This document shows positions 11,768 through 24,229 of a stretch of 64,000 nucleotides of DNA, one piece after another; the stretch's first letter is position 1, and each line of letters starts with the position of its first letter. The notes under the pieces were generated by a model. It did not search any database, had not been told where the DNA came from, and saw nothing but the letters and a program-made list of their open reading frames with translations. The stretch spans positions 20,786,746 through 20,850,745 of the forward strand of contig NC_021700.1 of assembly GCF_000247815.1 (NCBI RefSeq). The letters run 5' to 3'. This stretch comes from Ficedula albicollis. Taxonomy: Eukaryota > Chordata > Aves > Passeriformes > Muscicapidae. The position numbers and the translations under genes are program-made.

Positions 11768-12376
11768 GACCCAGCCATGGGCACTGCCAGCCCAGAGAGC
11801 CAAACGTGTGCTGGGTGCATCCAGAGCAGAGTGGGCAGCAGGGCCAGGGAGGGGATTCTGCCCCTCTGCTCTGCTCTGCTGAGACCCCACCTGCAATGCT
11901 GCATCCAGCTCTGGGGTCCCAGCACAGGAAAGCTGTTCTAGTGGAATGAGTTTAGACCCAAGACGATCAAACTTCTGGAGTGCCTCAGCTATGAAGAAAG
12001 GCAGAGATTTGGGGCTGTTCAGCCTGAAGAAAAGGCTCCAGGCAGACTTTATAGCATCTTCCAGTGCCTAAAGGGGGCAGCCTACAAGAGCGCTGGAGAG
12101 GAACTTTTTACAAGAACAAGAGCAATAGGACAAGGGTAACTGTTTTAAACTGAAAGAGAGCAGGTTTTAGGAAGACATTATTCACAATGAATGTTGTGAG
12201 ACACTGGGAGAGGTTGCCCAGAGACTTTGTGGATGCCTCACCCCTTGGCAGTGCTCAAGGCCAGGATGGATGGGGCTTTGAGCAACTCGGTCTTGCGGAA
12301 GATGTCTCTGCCCATGGCAGGAAAGTTTGGAACCAGATGATCTCTAAGGTTCTTTTCAATCCAAACCACTCTATAG
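11768..12376 (+). mobile_element. CR1 LINE 3' portion, about 600 bp
   Basis: This + strand CR1 copy reaches further upstream than the other 3' pieces. It includes the end of ORF2 in nucleotide form (CAGCCCAGAGAGCCAAACG, CTGCATCCAGCTCTGGGG, GGGGCTGTTCAGCCTGAAG) and then the 3' UTR (GGAGAGGAACTTTTTACAAG, GAGAGGTTGCCCAGAG, GGAACCAGATGATCTC). It fades out at ACCACTCTATAG. Translated frames are broken, so it is dead. Confidence 0.9.
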
Positions 12377-14234
12377 TTATTTTCTTAATATCTCAGTCTA
12401 AGAACAAGCCTGGTACATGTAGGTATTAGCACTAATCACTGAAAGAAATTTTCACTCTTTCCTACCCATTCCTACTGAAAAGTTAAACTGATAATTTTAG
12501 AAAAGAAATGCATTTCAAACTGCTTCATATAATGCTGCAATAAAAATATATTTATAAATATTTAATTTAGACCACGGTAAAACAGAGGATGATGCTGGAG
12601 TGTTATAGATTAAACTTCACCAAATAGAAATTATTGTGCAGAGCTGTTCAAAATGTTTGAGTGAGAGCAATATTGAAAAGATCCTAAATTCCTTTCTATT
12701 CCCTCTGAAGGATATAAGATATTTTTACACTGCTTGGGAAATACTATCTTTATGTACATATTAAACACTGACAAGGCAGTGCCTCTCATGGGAAAGGAAA
12801 TGAGGACTAAGAACATAGAGTCATGAGGTAGCAAATTACCAGGGATAATCTTTACACAAGAAGTGTAAAATTTAAAAAAATTCCACCACCAGCTTCAGTA
12901 AACTTAGTTGGTGGGTTTTTCCTCCAATATTTTTCTTAGGAAGCTTTTCCAATAATCTCTGTGGTAGTACAACTACACTTTTCAGCAACTAAATTTTTTA
13001 TTGGCCAATTATTTTTTTAATATACATTTGTTAACTTACATAAGGCTGCAATAATATTTTTTTTCCTCAGTGATGACCTATCAAGAAAAACTTTTCACAG
13101 CATTTGTTTTGCTGAACTGAGTAAGCAAAGCCATTTCTGTTTTCCATAAGCCAGGCTCTATCCATTTTTTAATCACCTTAGTATTTTTCTTTGTGTCTAC
13201 TCTAGCTCAAAATAATTTTTAAAAATTATTATTATTATCACTGTATATATTACTTCAAATTAAAAATTACCAGAGGATTGATATTGAGCTTCATGTATAT
13301 ATACATGTATATATTCACGTTTATATATATTGTATACATGTATATATTTCACTGGAAATACACCCACAGGACAGGGCAGAATTAGTTTTTTCAGAGCTAC
13401 ATCACACAGTCAATGAACAGACACTCTGTGATCAATTAATATACTCCATTACTTAACCTCTTTATCGCTTCCAATTGATGAGTCACCACCTGGTAGCAGA
13501 AATTCTTGCCAGCCATCTCGGAGTGCATAATCTTGTATATTATTCACCTGAGTCTCATTCATTTTCCAATTCTCTAACAGCCAAGGTTATAAAGTTAATA
13601 TTCTTTGCTTGTTCAAATCTGGCTTCAATTTAGGTGGTTTTAATTGCTATTCCACATTCTAAAAAAAGAAGTCATCTGCTGATCAGTATTTTCTGATTCC
13701 TTTCTATTCTTTTCTATTCCTTGAAAGTCTGCTGAAAATATTGCTTCAAGTAACTATCCATTTCATTCTAACATTATTTCTGAGAGTATTATCCTTGGTT
13801 GGATACAAATTCTTGGGTTTTTAAAGAAATTTAACTTCCATTTCAGGTATCCTCCCCAAATTCCTGCGCAGTTCAGCTTGGCTGTATTTCTTTAGCTTAT
13901 CTAAGTTTACTTTATAAGACAAGCCCTTAAGTTGAAGACACACTTTTGTTTTTCTTTACTGAAAACTAAACTGAACCAACTTAATCAAAAGCCCTGATCA
14001 AAATTTACAATGACTGGCTTAATGGTACGATTTATGAAAACTAAATATGACATAGTACAAAACCCCCTTTAAAGGGCTGTTAGTGTAATTTTATGTCTGT
14101 TTAGTGAAAAACTTCTTGAAGTTTCCTGACATTTCCTTTCTGATGTAAGCTCCACAATTCTTTGGGCACAGACAGGTTTTTCCATCCTATATATTTCCAC
14201 AGATCACAAATTCATTGAAACAAATGGATTTTTG
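12377..14234. other. Intergenic AT-rich DNA with TA-rich tract
   Basis: Bases about 13270-13350 are an alternating TA/TATATG low-complexity tract. The rest shows no gene or known repeat. Confidence 0.5.
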
Positions 14235-14349
14235 GATATGTTCGTTTCGTCTAATTAATTAAACAACAAGGTTAAATTTAGCAGCTATTTTGATATGTTT
14301 GATTTGTCTAATTAACTGAAACAACAAGGTTAAATTTAGCAGCAATTAA
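14235..14349 (+). repeat. Tandem duplication, 57-bp unit x2 (diverged)
   Basis: The unit GATATGTT...AAATTTAGCAGC is at 14235-14291 and 14292-14349. The copies differ at several positions, so this pair is older than most other tandem pairs in the window. Confidence 0.85.
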
Positions 14350-14573
14350 TAACAGCAGTTGTATATAAATGAATACAATCAAAATATATTAGTTACATAA
14401 CTTTGAGTAAAGCATAAGCAAAACTGACCGGGGGTAGGGGTAGGGCCATTCCTCACACCATACCAAATCAGTCAAGCTAAAAATCCCACTTCTATACTGT
14501 TTACTAATACATACTAATACAGAATTTTCTAAAAAGCTCCTCCTAGTTTCTATTCCTAAAATCTACATCACTA

Positions 14574-14739
14574 TGTTGTGTTGCGCATGCGTCACCAGTG
14601 GTCGGGGGTCTCTCCTCCTTTCGGGGTCTTGTTTCCGATGAAGGCTCTGGGTCTTCCTCAGTGTTCACTGTGTGACCTTGCAGGTAGCACAAGCGTATTA
14701 TGCTGAAGGTTATTGAATTAAATATATGCTCCCACAACA
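14574..14739 (+). mobile_element. Possible short LTR-like insert with inverted ends
   Basis: A 166-bp block in AT-rich DNA starts TGTTGTG and ends CACAACA, an exact 7-bp inverted repeat with TG...CA ends. Its first half is GC- and CpG-rich (GCGCATGCG, GGTCGGGGG, TTTCGGGG), and an ATTAAA polyadenylation-like signal sits about 24 bases before the end. That layout resembles a short retroviral LTR. I see no matching target-site duplication and cannot name a family, so the call is tentative. An exaptable GC-rich regulatory patch is the alternative. Confidence 0.35.
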
Positions 14740-16390
14740 GGCCTTAGTCCAGTGTCTAGTGCTTTGGAATCATCCCAGTTTGGCCCAATTCAAGTTCAAA
14801 AACCTATTTCTAGATGCTGTTCTTAGACCTGTACCTTCACTATTCTCACTCCCACCAAACATCTGGAGGATGATTCTATCTGCTGCGTTTATCCATTTCC
14901 TTTATCCCTTTTCGCTTTACAAGAATTAAATACAATTCTTCTGTTAATTATAAAGCAACAATTTTGCTAATATTGCTACATTTTAATTAGCACAAATCAC
15001 ATGTATAACAAAACCATGCCACCACGGAGGAAAAACCCAGCGCTTTTATTTTCAGCTGGATAACTAGTATGTTCTCCCAGGTTAAGGGAAATGTGGGATA
15101 AATCTCTTTTCTGTATAAATAGTTTCCCTTCTAGGAACTAGCTTTCAACAGCTGATAACCAATAACCACTGAGTTTTACATACATTTACAGTACACTTTT
15201 TAAAATGTTTTCTTTTGTCCTTTCTCAAGATAACATGATTCCTTGACTGGTAGGATTGTGAAGCACATAAAGGATCCCTACATTTAACACAGCTCTGGAT
15301 TCCATTCTAGGGAATTAGCAACCACAAATTGAGAAACTATTTTAATAATTACTTTATTAGATCTAGTTCTATGTGACTTAAAAAATGTTTTCCCTTACTA
15401 TAATCCAGCCTATCATCACAATTTTAGATGGATTTGATTATTTTTCAAAAAGAAGCAAATGCAAAGCAAAGCAAATGTTTTATTAACTGATGGACATTCT
15501 GTACAGACTTCACGTTTCTTAGAGAGTATGCAATATTTACATATGAATTATAAACCTTTATCTTCAAGTAAAATGGTATGAAATGTCATTTTTTTATCAT
15601 TTACTTTGTAATAGGATAAGAATTTCAACAGTGTACTGAATTGAATGTCCGGCTCAATAGGTTATCTCAATAGGATAGTAAACCTTATCTCCATACAGTA
15701 AAAATGTTGTGCTTGATGGTTATTGTAGTGCCTAATGTCAACAAAGCTTATCCAACAATTAATCCTATAGTGAAGGGTGAAAGAAGCCAGTGTTGCTCAC
15801 TGGGCTTCCAATGCTGTTCAAATATGCAAGCTGCTTAGAAAAATAAAAAAAGGGGGTGGGAGAACAAACAAACAAACAAAAAAAAAACCAAAACAAAACC
15901 AACTAACAACAAACAAATGAACAAAACCAAACCAAATCAAACAAAAAACCCCCAACAGGTAATGGCAAAGTTGATTTTCCTTCCGTGCTCAGTATCAAGT
16001 CCTAAAAGTTCTACCCAACAATTTATATTTCTTCACTCTTTTCTCCTAATGCTCCCTCTCTGGCCATTTTCTAAGATATTTTCTTACAGAGCACTTGACT
16101 AAATAATAGATGTGCAGGGCTTGGAGCTGACCTCACATAATGGAGCAGCCTAATGAGCTGAAGACCTAGGGATTACAGGCTGGATTAATGCCTTGGGTAG
16201 TCATTCGTGCACTACCAAATAGCTGCAGAAAATGTAACTTCTTGTATTGAGGAAGTATTTTGGTAAAGAAAGAAACTCTACAGGAATGACAATCCCTTCC
16301 CCTAGGCAGTTATATCAACACAATTGGAATGGGAATGGCATGTTCCTGGTGTGATTATTGGAATACTCGTTAGAGGTTCTCACAGAGTAC
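14740..16390. other. Intergenic, with A/C-rich low-complexity tract
   Basis: Bases about 15840-15955 are an A-rich tract with CAAA-type repeats. The remainder has no recognised gene. Bases 16110-16330 look of moderate complexity and could be conserved non-coding DNA, but that is only an impression. Confidence 0.45.
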
Positions 16391-16564
16391 CTGTGAGGCG
16401 GATACACTCTCCATTGTCACGGACATGAAAATAGAATGTGCCACTATATACACACCAATCACTACAGCCATGCAGGGTGCTGCCGTGTTCAATGCACAGA
16501 CCTTCAATGCAGTCTTCCCGAGACACGATCAGTGCCTCAGAACAGCAAAGACACTCTCTGGTTT
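16391..16564 (-). other. Candidate cysteine-rich exon, unidentified
   Basis: On the - strand this 174-nt segment is open in the frame that gives about 58 residues with eight cysteines. They fall as an ECLCC cluster, DC, LC, GC, WC and EC. The end reads FHVRDNGECIRLT. It is bounded by a usable acceptor (TCAG, intron side at 16565-16566) and a donor-like ACAG/GTACTC (GT at 16389-16390). With these sites the exon would be phase 1-1, the usual arrangement of extracellular cysteine-rich modules. If the donor is not used, a TGA follows after three codons (16380-16382), and an in-frame TAA lies just upstream. I do not recognise the family. The opposite strand is also open over most of the segment, so coding is not proven. 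It could be an exon of an unknown - strand gene, a pseudogene exon, or a conserved non-coding element. Confidence 0.3.
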
Positions 16565-16572
16565 CTGACTTA

Positions 16573-17534
16573 CTGTGTTAGTTTGGCACTGATCCTTTAA
16601 CTCCCACCACAGACTTAAGGGGCTATCCCAGCCAAAGGCATTTCATATATATCCTGCCTTGGAACTAACTACTGCATCAGCCTGTCATGAGTCCCAAAGC
16701 TACAGCACAATTCATCCTCTCTAGCCTTCCACAGTCCAGCTGTCCTGTGATAGACAAACACTATAGGATAATCAATACAGTTAACCACACAATACAGCTG
16801 AAAGGCTCTGAATATTATCTTGTAGCCAGCATCAAAGTTTCATTTTTCCTCATCACATTTGCTTTTGCTGTGATGTAAGTCATAAGGTCCTTTTCATTTC
16901 TTACCCCCACTGCCACCTTCATGACTATTTCTCCTTATCTGTGGGATTCCATTAAATTCAAGAAGTCCAATCCTATACCCTACTTAAATTGAAGCAAATG
17001 GGATTTAAAAAATTTAAATATCTCTACCCTAATGTTTTCAACATTATTTTATGTCAGAAGTTAAGGCCTGTAATGTCTTAAACTCGTAATTGTAATCTGT
17101 ATTTTATTTCTTCCATTTATCTATTTCATGTGTTGCTCTATAGCTTTATCAATTAAGTTTGCTAAAACATGCCTTATAAGCTTCAATTCTTTGTGAGTGA
17201 TAAATACTGCTTTTTCTAACAGTAATTTTAGTCTAAATTTGAGCATACTGTAGCACACTATAGATTATTTGAAAATAACAGTCTGTTTCTTTTACATGTA
17301 GTTGCTGTACTGTATATGGCAGAGTAAAACAGAATAAAGTTACTGGGAGCATCCTGCTTGTGATGTTCTTTACTGGGTCTACACTATGAAAGAAAAAGTA
17401 GTAACTAACATAACATCTCATGTTGTAATCTCATGCAATGCACTTTGGTCTCCACGAGAGCCCAGATACTACTCTGAGTCCTACATTACCCAAAACAGTT
17501 ACCTGAAAATATAATTTTCTCTTGACCTACAGGG
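16573..17534. other. Intergenic, directly upstream of the CpG block
   Basis: AT-rich DNA. The small open frames on both strands show no recognisable family. Nothing is assigned. Confidence 0.45.
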
Positions 17535-19110
<1,576 letters not shown>

Positions 19111-22100
19111 AGGGCTATTCCTTGTCAAAGCCTTTTACACGCTTCATATCCTAGCTGCGCCTGGAAGACCTGTTGACTTAAGGAGTATGCGTTGCAATAG
19201 AGGGTTTAGCGAATCAATAAATAACGTTGCTAGTAACTTCTTTTAAACTTCTTTTTAATTGTATGGGTTAGTCTTATTACAAAAAAAAGTATCACACTGG
19301 CCACCCTCTGACATCAATTAGTTATCACGGTTAAAACTTTCACGATACAGAAGCTGGTCACACAATGCTGAACTGGTGGAAGAGTTCGTAGACGAAAATG
19401 AGATGCACAGAAGCAACTGATGCGTCTTTCTGCTTCTCTTTGGCAGGCTGGAGACAGTTGTTTAAATTTTCTTTTGTCTAGCCATCTTAAGTGCAATTTC
19501 GTTGAGGAACATCGAACAAAGTTTTCTGAAGCGTCTCTTTTATCAGAAATACTTTGGAGATCAGAAACTAGCAGCGGGTTTTTAAGCGTATGCTAATGGC
19601 TTTCGTGGTTGTTTTTCTGTCTGGTATAGTATCCGTTCCTCCTTGTCTGGGAGTATGAACTTGGGGCATGGGCTCTTGTTGGCTAGAGCAATTAATTTTG
19701 CTTTTCTCTGTCATCTTCCTACAAAGCTGACACTCATCTAATATTTTTCAAGACTCTCAATAACTATTGCTGAAGTTTCAGTGCCCTAGTTTCTTGCTGC
19801 AACCTAATTAGTACTGTAATTTTCATGGCTGTAATATTATGGGGGGGTCGCAGGTGATTTTTGAAGAAAAGACATTGATAACTGCTTGTGCTGGTACACT
19901 TATTTTCTGATTTTTATGTATTTGTGAATGAAGAGTAAGTTAGTTGAAATTCTAGACCAGATTTCCACAGAAATTTAAGGGATTGTGTTTAGTTCTTCAC
20001 TGTGAACATATGAGAATTTTTAATTGGAGTTGTACTTAATGTTTTTTTGCAGTCTTTTTGAAGACAGAATGACCAAAATGTAATACATTATAAAATTTGG
20101 ATTGTATAATAAATTTAGATGTAAATAATCATTCTTTTTATTCCTCCCTTGAAAATTTATATAATCTGTCTAGTCTACTCAGCTGGTAAAACTTCAGTGA
20201 GTTCTGCATGCAGAACTTGCATTCAGCAAGAATAGCTGACCTATTTGAAGGAGTTTACAAAATAGCAGTGATAGTTGGAGATCAAGAAACCATTATCTCT
20301 CAGGAAAGGGAGATTTATTTAGTTCAAAGACAAGATTGAAGAGAATCTAATATCTAACAAGTGTTTAAAGTTGTGACATGTTCTGCATGGAAGAAAAGGA
20401 GCGATTCTGTTCTCTGTATTCACATAATAAGGGATTATTGCAGGAAAAAATAAGGGAAATTACAAGAAAATTCAATTTAAGTGTTAAGGGAAATGTTAAT
20501 AATAAAAGATAAGGAGACAATAAATAGTTTGGGAAGGCTGTAAAGTCTTCATCAAAGGTCTCCAAGAGAAGATTAAGACCAATGATTTCTAAGACAGGGA
20601 ACCAAGAGTGACTTGGAAAGGAGGTCTTAGGGCTCTGCTACTGGTTTTACTGGGACTAAATAATAGAGAAGAGTTTGAAGGTCATCAGACAAAAGCCATG
20701 TAAGAATATAGGCTTTTAACATTCTGGTACGTCTGCATGCTGTTTTGAAGGCAAACATGAGCTCATGCAAAGCAACCTGAAAGCAGTACAGCCGCAACAC
20801 ACATGACCTAGTACTAAGATGAAAAGCCCCACTTAGGCCCTGACACTATTTTTGGAGTTCTAAATGAAAAAATTTTATCTTTACGTAGGCACTTTTTGCT
20901 GAAGGAGAACAAGACGCCTTTAAATAGTTTGCAAACCAAGACAAATGAAACTTAGGAAAATATATCCAAAGTACTAAGGTTAAACTGCATTTGGCAAAAA
21001 AGAGAAATTTTAAAATCCTGTTTTTGTATGCATTTATTTGAAATTATGTGCAAAACGAAATAGAAGTGAATGCCGATGTGATAAATGAGAAACATGATGT
21101 GTGTAGAAGCCTCTGCAATGTGTTAACGTGCATCTGTAGAGTTTCTTCTGTTTTTTGTGAGAACTGCGAAAGACACATGCACGCAGATTTTTGATACACC
21201 TACATGAATTTTACTTTTTAAATACTCCTAGGCCAGAAGAACACTTCAGCCTGCTCCACCATAATATTAAAAAAAGTATCCACTTGAGTTGGATTTTTTC
21301 CATGTAGTTTGCTATCAGCACTCTGGATTACACAAAATGTGACCCATTCTATGTGTGTTAATACACATATACTATGCATTCATTTCTCTTTTCAAAGTGT
21401 AATTTTAAATAAAAGGTATATGCTGAACTAAGAAGAACCTTTCAAAGGGTATAACTAACTAAACAAAATAAATAAATAGAAGAGCTTTTACTTTGCAGTA
21501 AAGCTTGGAAGATGTCACATATTTGAGGAGGATGTTTACACCAGCTCAAATGCCAGTGATCTTTAGAGAGTCTTTGTTTGTGTGACTTGAACCTTGTCTT
21601 AGGTATAGCAAGTGCATGTATTCATCAGTCTTTTATCTGATTGTTGAGCAGTCAGTCACCAAATGGTTTTTGCCCTGCTCCAGTCAACAGCTTCAAATGA
21701 AGCAGCTGTTCCACAGATAGCAAGACATCTTCTTCTCTAAGAGCAACAGAACGTATATAGAGATGTAAATATATCATTTGGATTAAAAAATACAACATAT
21801 AAAGTGATGCAAGGCATATATCACTTCATTTCAAGAAGGTATTTGGGTAGATGAGGATATGGCTGTACCTAAAAAGAATGTCTGATCTAGCTGCTTGCAA
21901 AATGTCTTTCAGTCCATCCTGGTTGATCTTAGATTTGAGGCTCTCACTGAACTCTTGTAAAATGAAATGAATTGTGGAAGTGTGAGATATATTTTTGAAG
22001 AATAAATTAATTAGAGCAGCTTTAAGAGGTTTGAGTGATAAAAAGAAATTCATAACTGATTATCATTTTCTAAATATGGTGCCTAATGTTATAACAGCAA

Positions 22101-22595
22101 AGTGATACAAAGTAGTTCTGAAAATTATCAGAAAATGAATTAACTTTAAAAAAAATAACTCATAGACAGGTTCACTATTTGATACATTCCATTTTTAAAA
22201 TATCTAATAGAGTAAGTAGCAGCACTGACATATGTGGGTTAGTAAAAACTAAGTTTAAGTTAAGTAAAATCTGAAGTTCTGCTTAAGTCAAAGTATTGGA
22301 ATAATTCCATTTTTGTCAGGAATGAGACAGGTTACTAGTATAAATTCTTAGCTTTTATGTGTCTCTTGCATGGTCTTTTGGTTGGCTGTCTTAAGATTGG
22401 TTAATGGACCCGTAACAAAAATTCATTTTAATTGTGATACTGCAGGAAAATATTTAATGTTTGCCTTAATTTTGATTTTTAAGCTGAAAATGGATCTGAT
22501 TGTTAAAAACTGCATGTACACTAGAGCTCAGTCTGCTGTATGTAGACACATTTCTGCTTGTCCTTGTCAAACTATATTTCAGACTGTTTACTTTA

Positions 22596-23201
22596 AGGTA
22601 AAAAAATGCAATGAATTAAGACCTCTAGATGTAAATAAAAGATAAGTAACCTCTCTGTGTGTTTCATTGTCTTTGATTAAATCAGAAAACAAGGTGGAAA
22701 CACAAAAGGTAGAAATGGAGAAAATGCGGAAGTCTGTATGTTTCAACAGGCAAACTGCTCTTCAGACAGCCTGTAGTGAAAACCTCAAAGTTTCTTTAGT
22801 TAGTGAAAACTAAAAAAAATCTGAATGTTAAAATAGTTGCAAAATCAGATGTTTGGACTCTGAAACTTTTGACATTGATTTTTACTTTTGTACTCCAAAG
22901 GTAAAAAAATGCAATGAATTAAGACCTCTAGATGTAAATAAAAGATAAGTAACCTCTCTGTGTGTTTCATTGTCTTTGATTAAATCAGAAAACAAGGTGG
23001 AAACACAAAAGGTAGAAATGGAGAAAATGCGGAAGTCTGTATGTTTCAACAGGCAAACTGCTCTTCAGACAGCCTGTAGTGAAAACCTCAAAGTTTCTTT
23101 AGTTAGTGAAAACTAAAAAAAATCTGAATGCTAAAATAGTTGCAAAATCAGATGTTTGGACTCTGAAACTTTTGACACTGATTTTTACTTTTGTACTCCA
23201 G
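22596..23201 (+). repeat. Tandem duplication, 303-bp unit x2
   Basis: Bases 22596-22898 are repeated as 22899-23201 with only a couple of differences visible, such as GAATGTTAAAA/GAATGCTAAAA and GACATTG/GACACTG. It is intronic. Confidence 0.95.
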
Positions 23202-23329
23202 TGTGCCTGTCAGTGAGCGCTGTGCACTTAGGCACTCTGAGAAGGCCTAACTGAAAAATATTTTAGTGTGCCTGTCAGTGAGCGCTGTGCACTTAGCCAC
23301 TCTGAGGAGGCCTAACTGAAAAATATTTT
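23201..23329 (+). repeat. Tandem duplication, 65-bp unit x2
   Basis: The unit GTGTGCCTGTCAGTGAGC... is present at 23201-23265 and 23266-23329, directly abutting the 303-bp duplication. The copies differ at about two bases. Confidence 0.95.
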
Positions 23330-24090
23330 CTCAATTTTTTTTTCATGTAGCTAGCCCAAGGGGGTAAAACAAAAGTAATTTGAAAGAAGAGTTGGAGGAT
23401 CTTTGGAAAAAACATGAAAAAGTGGAAGACTTTGTAAGAAGGTAGAGAAGACCAGAGAGACAATCTGGACACAGCAAGACAGAAAAAGAGAAAAATAGAA
23501 TATTTGTCTTGTTCTTATGGTTGACTTAATTTAGGTCCTGTTTCACGAGGAGGTTAATACTGGTCCATGAAAATTCATTGCACCAGTAGTGCTCATCCTT
23601 CCACAAGAAATAATTTAAGGGAGCAAGCCTGCAGGAGCATGTTGAGAAAAGAGTCTGTCATCTATAGTTCTATGTTGGCATTCATTATTGTTATGTGGCA
23701 TTATATGTGTGTATGTTTATTTATTACTTAGGATAGCAATGACTTATTCCTATGGACATATTCTTGAAAAATTGAGTTCTTTAATCTTTTGTCCAAATAT
23801 TGGATAAGTTTTTTATTTGGTTGATTGGTCAGTTTAGTTTTATTTTATTCTGGTTTTGGTTGTTTTGTTGGTGTGCTTTCTAGTTCTTTATGAAACCTGG
23901 AAATAAAACCAGCTGTTTTACCTTACTGTTTAAAACATCTAGAAGCCATGCTGTACAAGATTAGAGAATGTTTGTAAGTAAAGTGTTAGTCTCTTCTACA
24001 GTGGTGAGAATTTTTTGAACTTCAGGGTCTCAGGAGAAAAGTGGTGTTTCAACAGGTGACCAAATTCTGTTTTGTGGTCTTTCTTTACAG

Positions 24091-24127
24091 GTCAACCTAC
24101 AGAGCTGCAAAATCCCAAGCTGATATA
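24091..24127 (+). other. RNF180: RNF180 exon 2, untranslated or extra N-terminal part
   Basis: The acceptor TTCTTTACAG ends at 24090. The 37 bases up to the chosen ATG contain no in-frame stop. If exon 1 supplied an ATG in the right phase, the protein could start further upstream. This stretch is otherwise 5' UTR. Confidence 0.6.
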
Positions 24128-24229
24128 ATGAGCAACCAAGAGGCTGGTGTTCTACGTTGCTGGAGTTGTACGAAACATATAGCAAATGCTGTTTTTCTTG
24201 CAAAATGTAATGGGAAAGAAACATCCAAA
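24128..24229 (+). CDS. RNF180: RNF180 coding exon (N-terminus), E3 ubiquitin ligase
   Basis: RNF180 (Rines) is a RING-type E3 ubiquitin ligase anchored by a C-terminal membrane segment in the endoplasmic reticulum or nuclear envelope. From the literature, it controls turnover of substrates such as ZIC2 and monoamine oxidase A. This exon encodes the first 34 residues. The VLRCWSCTKHIA stretch matches the LRCWKCRKCIA region near the start of mammalian RNF180, the first half of a cysteine-rich N-terminal region. The ATG has A at -3. The donor AAA/GTAAGT follows at 24230, and the exon ends in phase 0. The start is about 11 residues shorter than the human N-terminus. Either the N-terminus is shorter in this lineage, or translation begins in exon 1, because the frame stays open up to the acceptor. 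Confidence 0.85.

Larger units (their letters stand above)
19111..24090 (+). other. RNF180: RNF180 intron 1 (5' boundary uncertain)
   Basis: AT-rich sequence between the CpG block and the first coding exon, holding two tandem duplications (22596-23201 and 23201-23329). I recognised no CR1, LTR or other gene in it. Confidence 0.5.
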
